From the NCBI GenBank assembly GCA_030268105.1, contig BSDZ01000015.1, positions 2,755,501 to 2,819,500 on the forward strand: a DNA stretch of 64,000 nt, read 5' to 3'. The stretch comes from Volvox africanus. Lineage: Eukaryota; Chlorophyta; Chlorophyceae; Chlamydomonadales; Volvocaceae. Numbering within the stretch: the stretch's first letter is position 1; the number at the start of each line of letters is the position of its first letter. Both the position numbers and the translations under genes were made by a program. Shown piece after piece: positions 47,151 through 61,088 of this stretch. Under the pieces are notes generated by a model. It saw nothing but the letters and a program-made list of their open reading frames with translations, had not been told where the DNA came from and did no database searches.

Positions 47151-50100
47151 CTGCACGGCAGGCAGGGGCTCGGGCAACATCAGTCACCTCCATCCGGCTG
47201 ATGGCGATGGGAGGAGAGGAGGAGGGGAGGGGAGGGGAGGCAAGGGTTTGCACGATCTCTATCGTTTGCCGCTCCTGAACAGGGGGGCAAAGGGGTAGAT
47301 GAATGGAGCTTAGTCCGCTGTGTTTACATACTGGGCAGTTTTTTTAGCTCACGCGAGAGCAAGGGAGCAAGGGAAATGATATTCCCCAAAATGAGGGGGG
47401 AAGGATGACTCTCGTTGGACGATTCCCTCTTCCCCCAGGGCACTGAGCTCTTTACTGAGCTTTCCAGCCATCTGGCGAAGCAGCAGCAGCGGCAGCAGAC
47501 CGACAGGCAGTCGTCCAACAGCATCGCGAGCCGCAGACGGCCGCTGTCCAGTTCCAAGGTACCCTTCCCCTTCGCCTACCTGTTTCCCCACCCCGTCCTG
47601 ACACGTTGTGAATATGCCGCCACATGACACGGCAGGTATCCCTTGCCTCTATATTTGTCCCCCCTTCCCCCGCACGCACGCTTTGGCGCCTCCCCATCCC
47701 CTCTCCACGATGCTATATGCGGACAGGGGTCCCCACGCCAGTGCTTTCTTTGACAGCATTAGGATACGAGGAATGCATGGGAGAACAGAAGGGGACTTGA
47801 ATCCGGAAGAGGAAACTAATGGGGAATGGGAATAGGGGGAGAGCGTCGAATGGAGGACGCGTTGGGGTGCTGGGGGAAAGGGAGCTTCTGAGGACTTAAG
47901 TGCAATTTGAAAATCAGTGGAAGGGCGGAAGTGAGGGAAGGGGTTCCGGGAGCGATGAGCCAAGATTACCATGGCCAAACTGTGGAAGCGCGACCTGCTC
48001 ACCGCGACAGGCCTCGGACATCGCGTTGGAATAAGGGTGGAACCAGGACCACTTTAGGTGGGGGAGGGGGAGAAGCCTGGTCGGGAACGGATATAAATGC
48101 GCCCATGGCTCAAAATGGCGCCAAATGGCCGTCAAGTACCACCGGTATGGCCACTGGTACAGCAGAGCGTTATGCAGGAAGAGCTCTTGGAGTACTTAAG
48201 CGGAACTGTGTCCGTCTTAAGATGTAAGATAACATTCCTTCTCTTGGGGAACCTAGTCCTTGTGGTCGTGGTTTAGAACGTCGTCGCGTAACAGGCTACG
48301 GTACCAGGTCAACCAACGTCTTTTGTTACGATCACGCCAGATTGTTGCCACTTGCAATTACGGATTATCAAACTCATAATTCAGTAACGCTGCAACTCCT
48401 AAAAATGGCAATCCGAGACTTCCAAGAGTTTCGGAGCAAATGTTGCTAGCCCTACATGCATTGTCAACGTTTATGCCAGATGGCCAAATTTGAAACACTG
48501 AGTGTCTTATAACAATGCTGACTCATCGTGGCCCGAGAACCCTAGTCTTCCCAATGAAGCCGAGCACGGTAACTTGGCTGCCGCAACTGCGAAATGAGGA
48601 GCTCTAGTATTTTTTAGATTTTCCAACTAATACAGGAGGTTCTGAGATTTTGATGGTCGTGTGACTTTGACGGCCGAATCGGTGACCTTGCTTAGACGTT
48701 TTGTCACACGAAGGTTACTTTACATGATCGCAGTGTATGCAGTATTACAAGTCCCTTGGCCATTGTCAGTTGGCGTTTCTCCCTTAAAGTGTTGCATCCG
48801 CAGCAAGGCCTTCCTACAGCAAGCCAGGCTACAGGACACAATAGCCGTCCTAACTTCAGAGCGGGCACTGCTCGCTACCTTGCCGAATTGCTTGGCCTTC
48901 TTTGACCCGTCTAAAACAATCACCACGCCAGGCAGTGGATACACCCCGTTGAGATCAAACCAACCCTACAAAGTTCCAACTTCCCAGCGGCTAATACGGC
49001 CAGGGTAGCCGATGGAACTGGTGGTCGCTGTTATAGCTCGTGGAAGTGAGATGATGATGGATGATACCACCTGGTTGTCCCCTGCACAGGCCTGCACTCT
49101 GTACCCATGAGTACCCATACGTGCAAGCGCGCGCAGATCTGGGACGTCTGGCTTACAAACGTACGAACTTACAAGTGCGCATTGTTGGCTAAGCACTCGA
49201 ATAAGTTTTAAGCTCCCACCTTTTCCCGCAGACTAAAAATAGCACACTGTTGGCACCCTAGCTTAAACCGAGCCGTGTGCCTGTGTGGAAGGGGAGATCC
49301 GCCTTGTATGCTGTGTATGTACGACTAACATGACATGCTTGGTGTTCTGTACGTATCGATAGGCAGGTGTACCCTGGTTGGCCTGTATCTCGGCTAAACT
49401 TTGTCGGTGAAGTCGCTGCTGCTGGCACCAAACATTGTGAGGCGGTGTGCTGCGCTCTGCTGAGATATGCTGTGCTGTGCTATGCTGTGAAATACAGTGC
49501 AATCAACTATGATGTCCATGCAGAGGTCTTTATCAAGGATCTACCTCAAGCCAGGCCTCCCAGCCTGTGGTTGCCTATGAGATTACCGTATCGACATAAA
49601 TTTGGGGTCAGGAGGAGGGAGGAAATGAATGGTCAGTCACAGGACCCTACGCACACGGACCAGCGGGAGCTGTCTCCCCTGCGCTCTTAAAAGCTCAACG
49701 GGGAGATTCAAGGAACTGGAAACAAGGGAAAAATATATGACATGTGCGATGTGCTGCTCAGCGCGTTATGATTTGGCGTGATGATACGTACATGTAAGGT
49801 GCTGCAAGGTTTCAACTTAATGACGTCGTGCACTTGTCTGTACGGTGAACACCAAGAACGTTATCGCCATCTTCCAACATAATGTAAGGAAATATGATTT
49901 TCATTTCGGTTGAAACATAATAAATTGATGACTAGAACGGCAAAAGCACAAAGGAATCCTACAAGACGTGGGACTTACACCGCAGATTCATGCTTGTTAT
50001 TATATGTATAAAAGTAGATATAACGCGTTTTACAAAGCATAATTCACCATGGACTTATTTGTCACAGGTGATACCCCTTGGTTTGTCACAAGGAAGACTG

Positions 50101-50752
50101 GTACTCATCGTATGGACCGAAGCTTGGTAGAGTGGCATAAATTATTTCCAACTGACATAAGCCATAAAAGCTTTAACCGCAGGACGCAATGGTGGCTCGG
50201 TTGTGCGTTAGCTCGTAGGCTTGCGTTCCTCGAATAATATGCAGCCGATTTAGATCAAAATATGTTTTTTCTGTGTCTCCTTGTATCACTCCGTGCTTAG
50301 CTGCTAGCCTGAGATGCCTTGCAGTTCACCGGGTCCAGGAGTCCGGGCGGGGTTGCTTGCATTATTCATCGCTCGCACTGCTCCGTACGGAGCTGCCATC
50401 CTCAGAAGTCGGCCCAGATGTTGATGGCGGAATATAACTGTGAATACTTATGCTAATGAACGTCACATATTACGCAGCCTTGATCAATTATAACGTTTTT
50501 TTGAACCCCAACCAAATGCGTAAGGTCGTACCCGCTATTACGTCCATGACATGACGAACGGCCTAGGAGGCTTTTATATCCTAAAGAATAAAACTTTTGA
50601 TTGTAATTAAGGTGTCTAGTGTTATCTAAGACAAAAGCTCCTTGGTCAGTGAGGCTGTATCAACCGCCTTATTGCCTCCTGTACTTGTGGCTCCAAAGCG
50701 CGCTTTCGGCCTGACGCCATAACCGCAAGGCGGGGCGCACTTGAAGTATACT
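47151..50752. other. Intergenic region with ambiguous exon-like stretch at 47416-47561
   Basis: Between the minus-strand beta-rich gene and the plus-strand ABC transporter. A GC-rich segment at about 47440-47561 is open in several frames on both strands. On plus it has a strong acceptor (TCTTCCCCCAG) and reads a Gln/Ser-rich peptide; on minus it could be an upstream exon of the beta-rich gene. The part from 48.2 to 50.7 kb is AT-richer and holds no supported gene. Confidence 0.4.
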
Positions 50753-50782
50753 ATGGAGAAGCATGCCGTGGGCGCTGGCCAG
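50753..50782 (+). other. Candidate first exon of the ABC transporter
   Basis: An ATG opens ten codons (MEKHAVGAGQ) ending at a CAG|GTTCGT donor in phase 0. This is the phase required by the next confirmed exon at 51104. It is the nearest ATG with a fitting donor upstream. No family resemblance helps at the N-terminus, so this is inference. Confidence 0.3.
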
Positions 50783-51103
50783 GTTCGTTTAGTTGCAATA
50801 CTCGTGAACGCCTGCGGTGTGTCGATTGCCGCGCATATACAGGCTTGCTTCGCCAAGAAAGGCTTGTCGCTCCGCGATCCTAGATGCGCTAACACTATTT
50901 AATGAAAATTCCCCTTGAAAAAGGTCGCACGGAAAGTATGTTCCGCCTGTCGCCTAACTTTTGCGAGCGCAAGCATAAACCTTACCAGAACCCTGGCCTT
51001 TTCGGCTTATCCCTTAACTTTATTTAATGCTTAATTTAGCCTGCTAAAATAAAAAAATCCACTAACCTACCAATGCACACCTGGTTCATGTACGTCCCCG
51101 CAG

Positions 51104-54100
51104 GCCGACACGGGCGAGGCCGGCTTCAAAACGTCCTCCCCCGATGCATCGTGCCCCAAACGTCGAATGCGACGCGTCGATACTGCAGCGGTCTTGGGTG
51201 CTGTCAACGCAGATTCCGGGGGAATACAAGAGCTTGCCTTCCTTCAGCGACTTGCTGAGCGGCTGCAACGGTGAGCGGCTGCAAAACCAAGCAGCAGCAG
51301 CGCAGAATATTATCCCCTTCAACACCCCCCTAATAGAACTGAACTGGAGCGGGAGGGTGATCGCTCTTCCTTGTATCGGCTGCACTGCCCCGTCCGGCTT
51401 CCTTCTCGGTCACCCCACCACGCACTGCACCCCACCTGAAGGGAGCGTGAAGCTAGCGCAGAAGTGGACGGAACGGAAAAAGGAAGGAGTATGTGGGGGT
51501 TGGCAGGGGCCGGAGTCGGAGTCGTGAATGGGCTAAAGCTCTTTCCTGGCGGCGGGTTTGGGATGGATTTATTCCTTAAACCCGCCCCCTGCCTTATCCG
51601 GTTGGAAGTATCCTTTTCCGCGATAAGGTTGTCGGCTTATTCGGCTTTTTCAGCCCCTTCCGTACTCTCCGGCCGCTTTGCCATGCGGACCTGAGGACCT
51701 AACGTAATGATCGCTGTACAAACCCACTCCAAAACACCGGTAGGGTGGGGCTAAGCTTTCCCGGCGTAGAGGTCCGTTGGCAAAACCTGGAAGCCGAGGT
51801 GAAAGTTCCCAGCCATGGCCCACGGGTAGGTTGACGGTTCTGGTTGGCGCTATCATTGGGAAAACGGTTGAGTCATTTACCGTCGCTTGGGGACGTCAGG
51901 TTTTCTTCCCGAATGCCTGTTTTGCCGCCTGACATGTGCAGATATGCACGCAGCGGCGTCACTTGTTCTAAGCAGCCCCCCTTTGATTTACTCAGTCAGC
52001 TGTGTCTAGCTTGATAAGTGAAAGCACATTGTTAAGAGAAAAATTCAAACATATAATCGGTGTGTATACATGCAGGCTTACACTTTGCTATCAGCGTTTC
52101 TTTCAGGGCTCGACACGGCGCTGGTGGCACCGCTGAAGGCCCTAGTGTGTCGAGACGGCCGTGCCGCGGGGCCTCAATCGCGCGTCGTACTGAACGCCGG
52201 CAGCGGCCGCTTAGCGCCTGGGCGGATGTGCCTACTGTTAGGGCCGCCTGGCGCGGGTAAAACGACGCTGCTCAAAGTTTTGGCGGGACAGGCGCTGCCG
52301 GGTCCGGCGGCGGTGGCGGCGGCGGGAGTGGATCCGAGTAAAGCCGCCGCCGGCAGTGGTGGTGGTGGCGGTCGGGAGACTGGCGGGTTGCGGGTGCGGG
52401 GGCGGCTTCTGTACAATGGTCTCACCCCTGGACCGGACTTCACTGTCGAACGATCCGGGTCGTACATTAGTCAGCACGACTTGCACATTGGGGAGATGAC
52501 CGTTGAGGAGACACTGATGTTTGCGGCGGAGTGCTTGGGACCAGGCCTCAACAAAGGTATGAAGGTGTGTACGGCGTCATGTGAAGGCACGGTTGCCATG
52601 TCTCTCGACTTTGGGGCCTTATCAATGGATACATCGTCATGCGCAAATAGTTTGCAGTCAGTAAAATATGTGAAAAGACATATCCATTATTATATATTAT
52701 GATATTATATAATTATACCTATTTTTTAGTATATTATTATTATAGACAGAATGTGTGTGTATGTGCCTTCCTCTTGTGACGAGGGATTGTACGAATGGGA
52801 AGGGGAACCGGACGGCCCGGGAATAGCCCTATTAATCTTCCTGCTTTGCACCCGCCATGCGCTGCTGAGCACAGCACAGCATAGCACGGACTCTGCTCAG
52901 CACAGCGCAGTGGAGTCCGTCAGCGTAAAAAGTACTTCTATGCCCTTCAAGCTCCAAAACTTAATTTAGCGCCAAACCTGCAACACATTCTTAACTGAAT
53001 CATTCGAACAACAAGATTAATACAACAGATTTCCAACTTTGTTTAGTGTTATGCCGTACATAAATAACATATGACGAATAATGATGATCATATGCCGTAA
53101 ATACTCTTGTCGCCCACCCGTCGCTCGTTTTCCAGAACTGCATGACCTGTTATTGGAGCGGGAGACGGCCGCTGGCATCCCACCTGACCCAGATTTGGAC
53201 CGGCTCTGGTCGACCGCGTATGGGCCCCACGGCCACTCGCTCATGGTGGAGGTGAGGAAGGGTGATGGAGGGGTTGGGAGGGCGGAAAGACACACGCTCA
53301 TGGTAAGCGGGCGGTATGCGGCAAGGGGATTGGTGAGGCTTGTGTGCACGCGTGTGTCACTGTGACACTGTGTCTTGGATTCCAAACTAGGGTTGCCCAG
53401 TACGGTGAATACAAGCAGGAGCAGGGGGTGAAGTACGAGATGATGATGATGATGGGTTTTGATGATGATAATGATGATGATGGGCGGTTTACGCGCCAAA
53501 CTGTGAGGTCATGGGATGTGCTGTCGGGTGCTTCCTGAGGGAGCTCCGCCATCAGGGGATTAGGGCTTTGGTTTGGACGTACGGCACTTTGCACTATGAA
53601 ATTAAAGGACCCTCTAAACCCTCTCCTACCCGCCACTTCCTCTTTACCCTGTCTTGTGTGTTTCGGCCCTAATGCGTCCCTCCCCCTTCACCTCCCTCTC
53701 GACCTCTTCCTCTACCTTACCTGTTCTTGCGATGGGATACGCTCGTGTCACAACCGTGTGTGGTAAATGTACAACAATACGATTATGACGCCACGTACTG
53801 TACGGCTTCGTACGGCAGCTCTTTGCGCGACTGCTGGGTATCGACCACGTGATGGACACAGTGGTTGGCAACGAGATGCTCAAGGGTATCAGCGGGGGAC
53901 AGAAGCGCCGAGTGACGTGTGGTGAGTGACTGCTTGTGTTTGCTTAGAAAGCCCCATGGAATGTACGGACACAAGTACGGACATAGGTACGGACATATGT
54001 GCCTCCTCCGTTCCGATGTGTGTTTACTGTCGGGGCTTTTATTTTGCCCGCAGGCGAGATGGCGGTGGGATTTGCTCAGGTCATGATGCTGGTGAGCCGG

Positions 54101-57100
54101 AGGGGGTGTGAAAGGGGGGGGGAGAACTGGAGCGTGTTCCGTTCGCGTCAACCGCTCTTATGTGTATCGTTAACTTCCTCCTTTGGTCTTAGGTAAAGCG
54201 GTAGCGAAGGAACGAAACGGTTGTGTACTTGATGGTGATCACCGTACGTATCTAGCTAGAAGCTAGAGAGGCACTCATATTGCCGGGTCTTCCCTTTTTC
54301 TCATCCCCCTCATCAATTCCACGTCATCAACATCCTGCCTTTTCACAATTGTAAGATCTTCGTTGATGATAAGATTCTGTTTTTTGTTGTGCCTCCGTAC
54401 TCCGTAAGCGATGTGTCAGTACTGCCAAAGCACCGTACCAAACCCAGCATGGCTGAGTTTTGAATGAACGCGCCGAGACGTTCTCTGGTTGGTATTGCGT
54501 TTGACCATCCTCACTCCGCCGCGTATGCATATTTGCCCCGTGCACTCCGACTGCTAAGAATTGTAATGCAGTACTGTTCCGTACATGTAGGACGAAATCA
54601 CGAACGGTCTGGATTCCAACTCGGCACTTGCCATCATACGGTCCTTTCGGAACATCTGCCAGTATGCGCAGGTAGGCTGTACGATAGGGATTACGATCTC
54701 CCAACGGTTTATAAGGTTTATAGGGTTTATACGGACATGCGTCCGTGTATTTTGATTCGAGAGGTTTATGCTGCCGATAGCACCGCTACTGCTGCTGCTA
54801 CTGCGTGTGTCTCCAATAATCAATAATCCTACTGTTGCTAGTGCGTGTGTGTTTGTGTGTTTGTGTTCCCCCGCGTCCCCTCACTACTACTCCATCCCTC
54901 GCCAATTCGCCGCAGCTTTGGTAGACCGCTGTGTCGCTGTGCTGCCGTACGCCTTGGCCTCCGAACCGCCTCTAACTCTGATTGTACCTGGCTTTGATGC
55001 CACTGCACCCTCAAATCCCTACCGGTGCTACTGCTGTTGCTGCAGGCGACGATGCTAGTGTCTCTGCTACAGCCCTCCCCCGAGGTGTTCGAGTGCTTTG
55101 ACGACGTGATGCTGCTCAGCGGCGGCAGGCTGGTGTTTCTAGGGCCGAGAACGGAGGTGGTGCCGTTCTTTTCGCAGCTGGGGCTGGAGCCGCCGCCCTC
55201 AAAGACAGAGGCGGATTTCCTGCAGGTGGGGCTTCCTGTGTTTATGTGTATGTGTATGTGTATGTGGACGGCGTCATTTTGAGCGTCTGAGATGAGTGTG
55301 ATGATGTGGGTGTCTCGTTGTATTAAGCTTTTGAGTCGAGGAAACACGGAGGGCTGGCTAATTGGCGGGATTTAGAGAGCTCCTTTTTTCTGTGCTCCGA
55401 AACCAAGCTTTGCAACTGATTGCCGCCCCCGGCGCTGGTCCGCAACCTGCAGGAGGTGACCGCGAGCCCCGAGTACCAGTCCATATACCGGGTCAAGGGA
55501 GGGCTGGCGGAGACGTCGGGACACAGGTGGCTGTCGCCGAGGCAGCTGCGACAGGTCCGTGAATGTGTGTGTGCGTGTGTAGACATGTGTTTAGATATGT
55601 GTGTGTGTATGTGTGAGTATGTGCAGGGAGGGAGAGGGAGAGGATAGGGATGATGATTGTTGGAATGTGAGCAACACTCATATACGAAAAAATGTCAGGG
55701 CAAGTAATACGGCCCAGGGAGGGGCCGGGCGCTTTGCCGACTCTAACAATGATTATGAGGAGGAGATCGCTTCGATGCGGATTGGATGGGGAGGAGAACT
55801 TGTACTTATGGTTGCGTACCTAGCTGGGCCTTATGCTGACCAGGGTCTGTACGCATCATTGTAGTGTGTGTTGGGTAAGGGTGGACATCGCGTACTGCGT
55901 GAAGGCCCTATGTGTTCAACTAACTGAGCCAAAAGGGGGCAGGGAAGGGGGAAGAGAAAAGGGGGGGAGAGAAGGATCGTTTTTCTCTACATGTAGTCCC
56001 CGATCTCATTTTTACCCGAGTGTATACGGCATTCGCGACGTTTCATGCAGGGGGGCCTTACTGCGTTGGGATTTCCTGCACCCCCTGTGTGTTTGTTGGC
56101 TCGTCGTCCTTTTCCCCACAAGCCCGGACCCCCTGACTGACTGCCGTACAGGAGTTTGACTCCAGCCCTTTAGGTCAGCAACTCGTCGAGCAGCTTGCCA
56201 CACCGCCGTACAGCCACGAACTGCAACATATGGTACTGCACAAAGAGCGGTGGGTACAGTACAGGCCTCGGGGCGGTACGTGAGGGGGCTGAACGTACCC
56301 CGTACTTCTAAGAGTCCTCGTACATAACCACATTGGTGCTGTGCAATCCCCCTAGGTACGCGCTTTCGCTGGCTCGTATGTGGTGGGTAGTGGCGATGCG
56401 GGAGCTGACGCTCTTCTTCAGGAACAAGATCTTCTTCGTGGCGGGCGCCGTACAGGTACGAGCGTTTGGCTCTGGCTAATGACAACGAACTATTGATAGG
56501 AACGCTTGTAGTAGTTACTTTGATAGTGTAACAAATGCTAGCCCTGCCTATCAGGGCCTTATCACTAGGAGGTCACGAACGGGACTTCCTACCCTCTCCC
56601 CCACCCCGTTTTCCGCATCCCTGTCATGCTTGTTTCCAAAAACTCCAAATCTCCCAAGACTCCAAATCATGTCCTTATCTACTACACCTTATACTATCAT
56701 ACCTTATCCTTACCCTTGTCGTTATCCTCTTACCGTACCCCTTGCCGTAAACCTTGCCGTACCGCAACATCCCACCCCATATCTTTTGTCGTTTGCGCCA
56801 TGATCAGATTGCGTTCACCGCCTTCCTGGTATCGACCACCTTCATCAGGCTGTCCAAAAACACTTTCAACGACGCCAATCTGCACATGTCCGTCATGTTC
56901 TTTAGCCTCATGACTATTTTTATGGTGAGGAAAATATGTCACAAACATTTGCACACAATACATCAGTACGGTATCGTACACCTACAGACATGTATCCTTG
57001 CCGTATTATGGTAAACTCACTGGGACGTATTGGGGGTGCTGGGGGTGGGTTGGTTTGCATGTGGCGCGGCCCTTCCAAATTCCTTCTTTTTCCGTTTCCT

Positions 57101-60100
57101 TCAAAATTTGTGTCGTCAATATCTTTGTTATCTCCTCTTCTCTCCTCAATTTTCTGTGTTTTCACAGGTCCTAATTCCATAATTCCATAGTTTATTCATC
57201 TCAGCGGTCCTCCTCTCTCTTTCTCTTTTTCAGGGCGGCTTCAATTTCTGTCCCATTTACTGCCAGCGTCTGGCGGTGTTCTATAAGCAGCGCGACCACA
57301 ACTTCTACTCGGCCTCCGCCTACGCCATGAGCTGTTTCCTCATGAGGCTCCCCGAGCTGCTGGTTCAGAGCAGCATGTGGGCCTTGATGGTATACTTCTC
57401 AACTGGCTTTGTGGAAGATGCCGGAAGGTGCGGGGAGTAGGGGGGGGGGTTGGAGAGTATGGGAGGGGAGAGGAGGCCGGGGGGCCCGGGTGTTAGGCTT
57501 GGGAGAGAACCGAGAGCCGTTCGGCTCGCATTCCTTGGAGGAGGGAGGGGTTTTGGTGGGTCAAAGAATAAACGAGATTTGGTGGAGCCTCCTTGCAGAC
57601 ACGCGGTCTATGGCATATGAGTTTCGAACATCACAAGGAGAGGTTGGGGGGTGGGGCCAGGGCGGTGGGGGATGGGGGTGGGGGCAGGGGGGAGAGACTG
57701 GAAGAAGCTAGACGAGGTGAGGCGTGAAAGCGGAAAAGATAACATTTCACAGGACATCAATACGTAAAAAACATCTTATAAAACAATTATAATTGAAATG
57801 TATAATAGATACGATAGACAATCAAATGTGTGTTTTATGTCTTCGCTACGTTTCAGACAACTGATCAGACATATGACATATAATATACGATACGTGATAA
57901 TAATGGGGGTAAGCGGGTGCCTACGGGGATTCTTTCACTTCATCAACCAGCCCAACCTCGCCGCGCCATAAAATGTCCATCAGGTTCTTCATTTACTGGC
58001 TGAACCTCCTGGCCGGCGGCTTCTACTCGGTGGCCATATTCCAGCTCTTGGGCGCCGTCACAAGGCACGAGGTCATCGCGCAGGTGAGTGGTAATGCACC
58101 GCACGGCGTACGGCGCGCCTTGTGTGTGCCAGCGACATAACCCTCCACCTTCACCCCTCCATCCTTCCATCTCTCCATCTCTCCACCCCTCCATGCGGGT
58201 TTAAACCGTTACAGCCCCCCAATACACACACGCACACAAACCCAAACACACACACGGGGCCTACCTCGACTCCCCACCGTCAATCGCGCTTACCCTTTCT
58301 TCCCTTTCGCTGAAGGGGTTGGGTGCAGTGATGCTGATGCTCAGCGTGCTGGCGTCTGGCTTTCCGATTGCAAGATGTGGGTAGGGCCTGGAGGGCTGGA
58401 GGGGGGGAAGGGGGGATGGACTGGAGGGGAAGGGAGGGGAGGGGAGGGAGGTGGACGACTGGACGTGAGTGTGTTAACTTTATGGGTTTAACTACGGTCC
58501 GTACGCGAGTTGTCAGCCATTAGTTATAACACTTATTGCGGTTATCTCAGTTTTCCCAGATAGATTACTATTTTGCGGGTTATGAATCCTTATAACTAGC
58601 TAGTCTTATTAGTTGGGGTTACTGGAGTTACGTTCGTATGTAGAGTTCGTAATGCCAGGGAGACCGATAGGTAACCGCGTCGTGCTATAACATAAACGCG
58701 TTGGTATTGAACGTTTGGTTTACTCCTATTAAAAACCCAAGAGTTTTAAATATTATCGTGTAACCGCGTGAGCGCTACGGATCCCGTTAACACTCCGTCC
58801 TAGCAGAGTGCATCTGGGTTGGTGTTAGTCTGGGTTTGTAGCTTCATTCGATGGTGGTGATGATGACTACGTCTTTCCCAACCTTACCTTTTGGATTAGT
58901 ACCTGCCCATCTGGTTAAACATATAGATACAAATGTTTGTTTGTATGTATGTGTATATCTACATATCAAATGCATATCTAATGCTATATTCGTCTCCCAT
59001 GTTGTCATCATGCACCACCCCCCAATCCTGCACCTCGGAGTCCGCTCAATACCCCACGCAACCCCACCTTTCTCTCCCCCAGCCTCCATCCCGCCCTGGT
59101 GGATATGGTTCTACTGGTGGAATCCGATGGCCTGGGCGCTCAGGTCCATGGCCATCAACGAGCTGACGTCATCTGCGTGGAGCAAACCCGCAACTGAGTT
59201 TAACCGCCCGGACATCTCTATCGGACAGGTCGGGAGGGGTGGGGAGGTTTTCGTTTTTAACAGGTTTTCCCCTCGGTGAATATTTCTCTATGGTTATTTA
59301 TTTCTATATTTTTTATTTCTTTATATATATTTCTTTATTTCTTTATTTATGTCTTTATTTATTTATGTGTGGTAGTTATCTGATTATTGTTGATGTGTAT
59401 TTGATAATTTAATTATATGTTATATATTTAACCATTATTTATGGATATGTCGATACCAACACGTGCAACCGTACCTTCCTTAGCCATGGGCAGTTCCGTG
59501 GGCCTTATCGCGTTCGTATTCCTTCCCCTTTCCTCTTCTCCGCCTCTGCCCCCTGCAGTACGCTTTGATCGCGCGCGGGTTCTTTACAGAGTGGAGTTGG
59601 GTCTGGGCGGGTGTCGGCACGGTGTGCGGGCTGTCGCTGGTGCTGCTGGCCCTCCAGGTGGTGGCGTTGACCGTCATGAGCGGTGAGCTGGTGGGAAGGG
59701 GGACCCTGTACGGTGGAAAGGGGGCGGGAAGGGGGCTTCGGAGCCAAGGCGCTCCTTTAATTTGAATTTGAGTGATGTCCATAATGTGAGACGCACGTAA
59801 AAAACGTAAAACTGTGGATACGCGTGTTGGTGGAATCAGCCCAATCAGGAAGGGAGGCAGGGTGGGTTGGTAGGAAAAAGCAAAAGCAGAGATCAATGAG
59901 GTCAAATATGGGCAAAAATGTACGAAAATGTACCCTTGCCGTACAGCGCCATCCACCTATCGTCCCCCTGTGGACGATGAGGAGGAGGAGAAAGCGGCGG
60001 AGCTTCGGTTGGAGGACGAGAACGACAACGTCCAGGTTGTGGAGATGGAACAGCAGGTGCGTGGACTATTAATATTTCGTTGTCTGCTTTGAGGGACTTG

Positions 60101-61041
60101 GGCGTCCTCAGCCGGGCCCAGTGAGGTAGGAACCATCCGGCCTCTCTCGTCAGCATCCTTTCGCGAGAGCTCCTATGCCCTGGTCTGTGGCTTTATTTTA
60201 AAATACTAATATCAAAATACTAATTTATAAGATGTATAATGTAATCATAATAAGTATTCTAATAATAAAAATATTAGTATTCATGACCGTCCTCTCACAA
60301 TGTAAATGCTTTCACCGTTATCGTAGGCGAATGGCTCAACCGATGGGAGCAAAATCCGGAAGGAAGTTGGTAACGGCAATAGCATCGTTAACGGTAATAA
60401 CGGCAACAGCCACAGCCACGTGCGCATCTACGTACCCCCCAGGATCCACGCAGCCGCACCGCCGCAACCACCAGCTGCTGGTGTTGGGGCCGCCGCAAAT
60501 GGCCAAAAGGCCAACGGCGATGGGGCAGCGGACCCGGCACTCCATGTACCGACCCACGGGTCGAACCTGTCATTCACTCCTGTCGTAATGGCCTTCCGGG
60601 GAATCAACTACTTCGTGCCCGACCCCAAAGGCAGCGGTGAGAGGATGCACGAGAGGAGGGTATAGAAGCCCGGGTTGAGCAGTCAGTGTATGTCAGTTGG
60701 GGTTTTATCCACACTAGACTTAACTCTAAGAACGGACTTATTTCTCCCATAAGTAGGTAATCGAATAAAGTTAAATTAATCGTATCGATAGATCTAACCG
60801 ATAGACTGGCTGATCACCGAACTAACCGACTGCGGGTTTTGCGATGGAATTGCGCATGGTCATAGTCATGGTCATGGTGGTCTTGTTCTCCGCAGGTGAG
60901 CTGCAGCTGCTGAACGGCGTCAGCGGCCTGTTCCTCCCTGGAGTGCTCACAAGGTGTGTCTGTGTGTGCTCAAGTCTGTTTGCGCCGACTTGTTAAGTTA
61001 ACGAGCAGGGGGAAGCGGGGGGAAGTCATTGAATAAGGGTC

Positions 61042-61088
<47 letters not shown>

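Noticed and set aside
48661..49008. 115-codon plus-strand frame
   Set aside because: Begins with a non-ATG codon, overlaps an open minus frame, and has no recognisable family motif.
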